Origin: Cryptomeria japonica
Taxonomy: Eukaryota; Streptophyta; Pinopsida; Cupressales; Cupressaceae
Direction of reading: 5' to 3'
Assembly: GCF_030272615.1 (NCBI RefSeq)
Contig: NC_081409.1
Location: 529,700,291 to 529,764,290, forward strand
Length of the DNA stretch: 64,000 bases
Shown piece after piece: positions 60,022-64,000 of this stretch (position 1 is the first letter of the stretch; the number at the start of each line of letters is the position of its first letter). A model generated the notes under the pieces. That model had not been told where the DNA came from. It saw only the letters and a list, made by a program, of their open reading frames with translations, and did no database searches. Both the position numbers and the translations under genes were made by a program.

Positions 60022-61010
60022 AACATTAGGAGAAAGGTTGAAACAAATTTCCAACAATGTTAGAGTGAATTAATGTGTTGAATTGATGATAAAATGTTGT
60101 GAAAATTAGAATGGTGAAGTCTAAGTGTCCACAACTATCACAATGGATATTTTGCAAAATGAAAGCATTCTTCTACAGTAAAAAGTAAGACAAGACACTT
60201 AATGATATGAGCATGTTCCACTCTCAAATTAGTCCTCTCTAGTTGGATAGATGTGCACTCAAAGTGCTTATGATGAAGGGATGCTCTCCTCTAGAAAGAG
60301 CCCTTGCATTAGGCATTTGAATGCTCAAAATATTGATATTGAGAGAATACTCCACTCTAGACAAAATGACATGTGCATTTAAAATGTCTATATTGAAATA
60401 ATACTCTTCTTTGGAAGAGAATTGACATTAAGCACAAGAGCGCTCAAAATATCCCTATTGAAGGATTTAAACATAATAGTGGTGTTGGGCACATGAGCAT
60501 TAAAAATGTCCATATTCAAAGAATACCCTCCTCTAGACAAAGCCTTGGAACATGACACAAACATTCAAATTATGCATAGGGAAACTCTTATCTAAAAAGG
60601 ATGTGACTAATTTCCACACAAAACAACACTCCGTACAGTTTATAAAATCCACAAAATACAACGGATTTTCGTGAAATTTTCAGTAGCTAAATCTTCATGA
60701 TCTGCATCCCCATTGTTGTAAAACCACAAAAAATGGGGCAAAAAACACCGTGTTTTGCAAATCTGGAAGGTTTTTTACAGTGCCATTTTGTGTGGAGATT
60801 AGCCGCTAGCATATGAAAAGACCTTTGATGTTGAAAACATAAACATTCAAAATGTTTATATTGATGGGATGCTCACCTCTAGATAGAACGATGAGTTGGA
60901 CACATGCAACATTTAAAATGTTCACATTGAAATAATGCTATCTTTTGGACATAATCCTAAATTAGACATGAACATTCAATTTTCTCATAATGAAAAAATG
61001 TTTTCTAGAA
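60022..61010. repeat. Degenerate minisatellite of about 60-65 bp units
   Basis: From about 60225 to 61010, units recur with the shared words GGCACATGAGCATT(C/A)AAAATG, ATATTGA, AATACTCTC and CTCTAGACAAAG, with much divergence. The array is interrupted at about 60603-60806 by a MITE-like unit. The first 200 bases (60022-60225) are the right flank of the Tat insertion, with nothing recognised. Confidence 0.7.
60603..60806. mobile_element. MITE-like unit with 24-bp inverted ends
   Basis: Terminal inverted repeats at 60607-60630 and 60779-60802 match at about 20 of 24 positions (core CTAATTTCCACACAAAA). The roughly 200-base unit is non-coding and breaks the surrounding minisatellite. A clear TSD could not be fixed (AAAAG occurs near both sides), so the superfamily is unassigned. 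Confidence 0.6.
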
Positions 61011-61045
61011 ATAAGTTCTAAAATCAAAAGTATATGATCAAATTG

Positions 61046-61382
61046 TGGAGGCTGAATGATGTCGCGTGGGCGTGAGGTGTAGAGGGCTCGTGATTGGGGG
61101 TGGTTGCAGAGTGTCCAGGGTGCGCGGAAGGGTCTGCACAGAGCGGGGGTGCCAGGGCAGTGCGGGGAGCAGTAGAGGGGGAAGGGGAGAGGAGCGGTGG
61201 GCTGCGGGTGGGTTCGGGTTGTGCGGCTCGACCACCTTTCCACGCAGGCAGCAGGTTCAGCGGGGCTGGGGGCCACGAGTGGACCTCCATCCTGGGTGTG
61301 TTGGGGAGGGGTGGCATTTTGGGGTTTTTTTTTAATCTTTCGGGCCCCTTTGGGGTTTAGGGTGTCGTCTGCCTCAAGCTTT
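61046..61382 (+). promoter_or_regulatory. GC-rich 5' leader of the LINE
   Basis: About 337 bases rich in GGGTG words, in contrast with the AT-rich flank. In L1-type LINEs the 5' untranslated region holds the internal promoter; that role is inferred here. The exact 5' end is not defined. Confidence 0.5.
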
Positions 61383-62808
61383 ATGGCGAGTATTAGTGGG
61401 GAGGCCTCGAAGGCTCAGTCAGTCATGGATTTTCGTGCCACGGTGGGCTCAAAACCCCCATCACAGAGCATGAAGACTTTAAATAATAACCTTTTTTCCT
61501 CAGACTCGGGGTCTGGTAGTGCCAGTAGCTCTAGTATTTCGAAGATTAATGGTTGCTTGGAGAGATGCAGCGAGAGGCCAAAACTGGTTATTCCTCCTGA
61601 GATGATAGCGAAAGATGTCGAATATTTTTCCAAACACTCGCTATATTGCAAGTTTTTGGGAATGAGGGTTTCTTTGCAGTTCTTGGAAAACTGGGTGTTA
61701 AGGACTTGGGCTCCGGAGGGGGAAATGGAGATTATGCAGTTGGCAAATAACTACTTCATGGTTACCTTTAATTGCATGGAGGATCGCAGTAGGGTCTTCG
61801 AAGGTGGTCCGTATTTTTACAACCAGGTGGGGTTGTTCATCAAACCTTGGCATGCGGGGTTTAACCCCTCGAAGGAACTCCCGAATAGGTCCTGTATGGG
61901 TCTATTTACCACATTTTCCTGTGGAATGCTGTCTGGAAGATGTGCTTCGGATGCTGGCCGCTCTGCTTGGGAAGCCAGTGGGATCCTCTATGCAAACCTT
62001 AGGGAGAAAGGTAATGACCTTTGTGCGTATTTGTGTTGAAATTGATCTTAGTAAACCTTTGCCAGATGTTATAGATATGTGTGCAGGCTCTTATTCTTGG
62101 GTTTAGCAGTTAGATTATGAGACTTTACCTTTTCGCTGTCATCTATGTCATGAGTATGGTCATTTACAACGTAAGTGTCCTATATATAAACCGGTGGTGC
62201 GCCAACCTCAGCAGTTGGAACTGAGCCAAGATAGGGCTGAAAAAGGGAAAGTTGCTATGTCGGTTGAGGTTGGGGGAACTGATAGTTTTGTCCCAGTCAA
62301 GACAAAGAACAGGAACTGAGAACAAAAGAGGCCTTTACAGGAGAGACAAGAGGAGGATACCTTTAACAGATTTGAGACCTTGGATGACCTTTGCCATTAG
62401 GAAGTTAATCTAAGGTTAACCCCACTGGATCAAGGTGCGTTAGGGGGGGCTCCGGAAAGAGCACTAGAGGACCCTATCCAGGCCCTGCTAGTGGTTGGAA
62501 GCCAGCAAATGGAGATGAATTAACCAGTAGGGGTTCAATTGGGACTCACTTCTGGGGTTGAGGTGAATTTGGTTGAGGGGGAGGGATCTCTGATAGCTTT
62601 GAAACTGGAACCGGCTGGGGCCAAAATCAATAAGACCCCCGCTCATCTGGGTTTGCATTAGAAAGATATTAAGAAAAGTGCGTCAGAGAAGAGCTCAAAG
62701 GTTGGCAAAAAGAAGGATTTGGACAAGATCAAATTGATGGGGGAGAATTTGGTTGAGTTAGGGTCGGTAAAGACTTTAGATTCTCACTTTTCCAATCCTC
62801 CAAAATGA
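61383..62808 (+). pseudogene. LINE ORF1: DUF4283-type domain plus CCHC knuckle
   Basis: ATG at 61383 (MASISGEASKAQSVMDF). A Ser-rich N-terminus leads into a DUF4283-like domain (YCKFLGMRVSLQFLENWVLR, NYFMVTFNCMEDRSRVFEGG). A frameshift near 61885 is needed to reach the PVWVYLPHFPVECC block. The zinc knuckle CHLCHEYGHLQRKC lies near 62133-62175. Stops follow near 62104, 62320, 62397, 62521 and 62659, and the frame ends with TGA at 62806. Plant L1 ORF1 proteins of this type bind the LINE RNA. Confidence 0.88.
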
Positions 62809-64000
62809 TTGTGCTTTCATGAAATGTGAGGGGCTTGAACAGCGGCCCTAGACAAAAAGTTGTTCGGGAGTTGATTAGGAATCATTCGCCTGATGTCTTA
62901 TTTCTGCAAGAAACTAAACTTACAGTGGAGAGTATGATGGGTCTGGTGCCGAAGTTGTGGGCTCGAGGAGAGTGTCAGTGTGTTGGGGTAGTTGGTTCCT
63001 CTGGAGGGGTGGCCTGTCTTTGGAACCCCTTAAAGTTTTGCCCGGTCTGGTGGATGGCCTCTCGATCTTCGTTATCTGAGGTTATCTCTAGTTTTGAGAC
63101 TGGAGAATTCATTTTGTTTTCTAACATCTATGCCCCTACTGATCTTCAGGGGAAGCAAATATTATGGTCTCATATTTCCTATATGCGAAGGTTGGCCCCT
63201 TTTCATCCTTGGATTATGGCAAGAGACTTCAATGCCATCCTAGAGTTGAGTGAGAAGAAGGGGGGGTGATGCGGTTGGAACCCTCTTCTTTCCTTTTTCA
63301 GGATAATATTTCCTTGATGCAACTTGTTGATATTAAACCTGGTAATGGCTTGTTCACCTGGAACAATAGGAGGGTGGGAGAGTATTGGATTGCAGAGAGG
63401 TTGGATCATTTCCTGGTTTCTAATTTTTGGATTGGCGGGGGGTGGTCCACCAGTTCGGAGATTCTTGACTGGCGAGGGTCAGATCACTGGCCCATCAAGC
63501 TAGTTTCTTCTTCGGCTCGGGTTGCTCGCTCGCCTTCACTTAAATTCCAACTAATATGGCTTCGGGATCCTTCTTTGTAGGCTCTGGTAGCGGGGTGGTG
63601 GAGGAAAAGGAGGCCAGCCTTTGACATTGCCATGTACTCTTTTGCCAAGCAGCTGCAATTTTTTAAGTTTCAACTCAAACAGTGGAATCGACAGGGCTTC
63701 GGGAACATTTTTCATGCAAAAAAAGTTGCTCTAATTGTGCTGAATGGGATCACCAGCGAAATTAGAGAGCAAGGTTCATCTGAGGACTTGCTCAGAAGAT
63801 AGGGCTGTCAAGGTGGTTGAGGAATGGGAGCTTAGGGAAGAAATTTACTGGAAGTAGAGAGCTCGTATTGATTGGTTGAAGGAGGGGGACAAGAACACTT
63901 CTTTCTTCTTCAACTTAGTGAAAGCTAGAAGGCATGGAAACTCCATCCCGGTTTTGGTTAATGATAGAGGCGAACAGTGCTTATCCTTGTAGGAGATATC
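62805..64000 (+). pseudogene. LINE ORF2: endonuclease part (RT beyond the window)
   Basis: The start is MIVLS at 62805, followed at once by TGA (62820) where family members have Trp (LSWNVRGLN). The APE-type endonuclease shows NVRGLN, FLQETKL, the MARDFNAI block (family GDFN) and SDHWPIKL near the domain end, so the catalytic pattern is largely visible. A shift in the G-run near 63259-63266 and a TAG near 63578 break the frame. Downstream, QLKQWNRQGFGNIF and the LKEGDKNTSFFFNL region are the usual linker before RT. Confidence 0.9.

Larger units (their letters stand above)
61046..64000 (+). mobile_element. L1-type LINE, 5' portion, running off the window
   Basis: A sharp rise in GC near 61046 marks the start of a GC-rich 5' leader. 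Then come ORF1 (61383-62808) and ORF2 (62805 onward), which overlap as ATGA, on the plus strand. The endonuclease is present; RT would lie beyond 64000. Frames carry stops and small shifts, so this copy is inactive. The 3' end and TSD are outside the window. Confidence 0.9.

Noticed and set aside
61066-61360. GC-rich ORFs on both strands near the LINE start
   Set aside because: High GC removes stop codons by chance. The supported ORF1 starts at 61383 with DUF4283 features.

Overview
The window is retrotransposon-dominated DNA from a seed plant with a large genome. The organism is not identifiable from the sequence; long LTRs, deep nesting and old decayed elements would suit a gymnosperm, but that is inference. 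I see no intact host gene, tRNA, rRNA or CRISPR array. Almost everything of coding character is a decayed retroelement, and element borders are supported by target-site duplications (TSDs), primer-binding sites (PBS) and polypurine tracts (PPT).

Layout. (1) 1-1530: part of a minus-strand LTR related to the LTRs of the large element at 28.6-60 kb. (2) 1531-3795: non-coding, with a duplicated module and microsatellites. (3) 3796-11079: a minus-strand, 3'-truncated Ty3/Gypsy Tat-like element (gag remnant, leader, PBS, about 2.7 kb LTR). Its gag is split by a compact non-autonomous LTR element at 3980-6181 (TSD CAAAT). (4) 11080-14027: AT-rich, no gene. (5) 14028-28160: a Ty3/Gypsy element with very long LTRs (4.27 kb) and only about 1 kb of interior (TSD AAAAC). 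Its 3' LTR carries a 4.56 kb TG...CA insertion (20886-25445, TSD TACCC), probably a solo LTR.

(6) 28585-60016: a Tat-lineage Ty3/Gypsy element (TSD ATATT) spanning 31.4 kb with its nested insertions. It has gag, protease, RT, RNase H, a second archaeal-type RNase H and integrase on the plus strand. On the minus strand downstream of pol it has an intron-containing plant mobile domain (PMD) gene with its own TATA box. That gene is split by element A (41783-48584, minus strand, near-TSD CCCAC/CCCGC). The 3' LTR is split by element B (52169-59647, plus strand, TSD ATTAT). A and B are related Sirevirus-like Ty1/Copia derivatives that lack pol. Both keep a Gag-like ORF1 (coiled coil plus four CCHC knuckles) and a long homologous ORF2 of unknown function.

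(7) 60022-61045: a degenerate minisatellite interrupted by a MITE-like unit. (8) About 61046-64000: the 5' part of an L1-type LINE (ORF1 with DUF4283 and zinc knuckle, ORF2 endonuclease) running off the window.

The most notable signals are the pol-less A/B family with its unknown ORF2, the antisense spliced PMD gene inside a retrotransposon, and a palindromic TCGTACGA word clustered in that element's leader and in the PMD intron.
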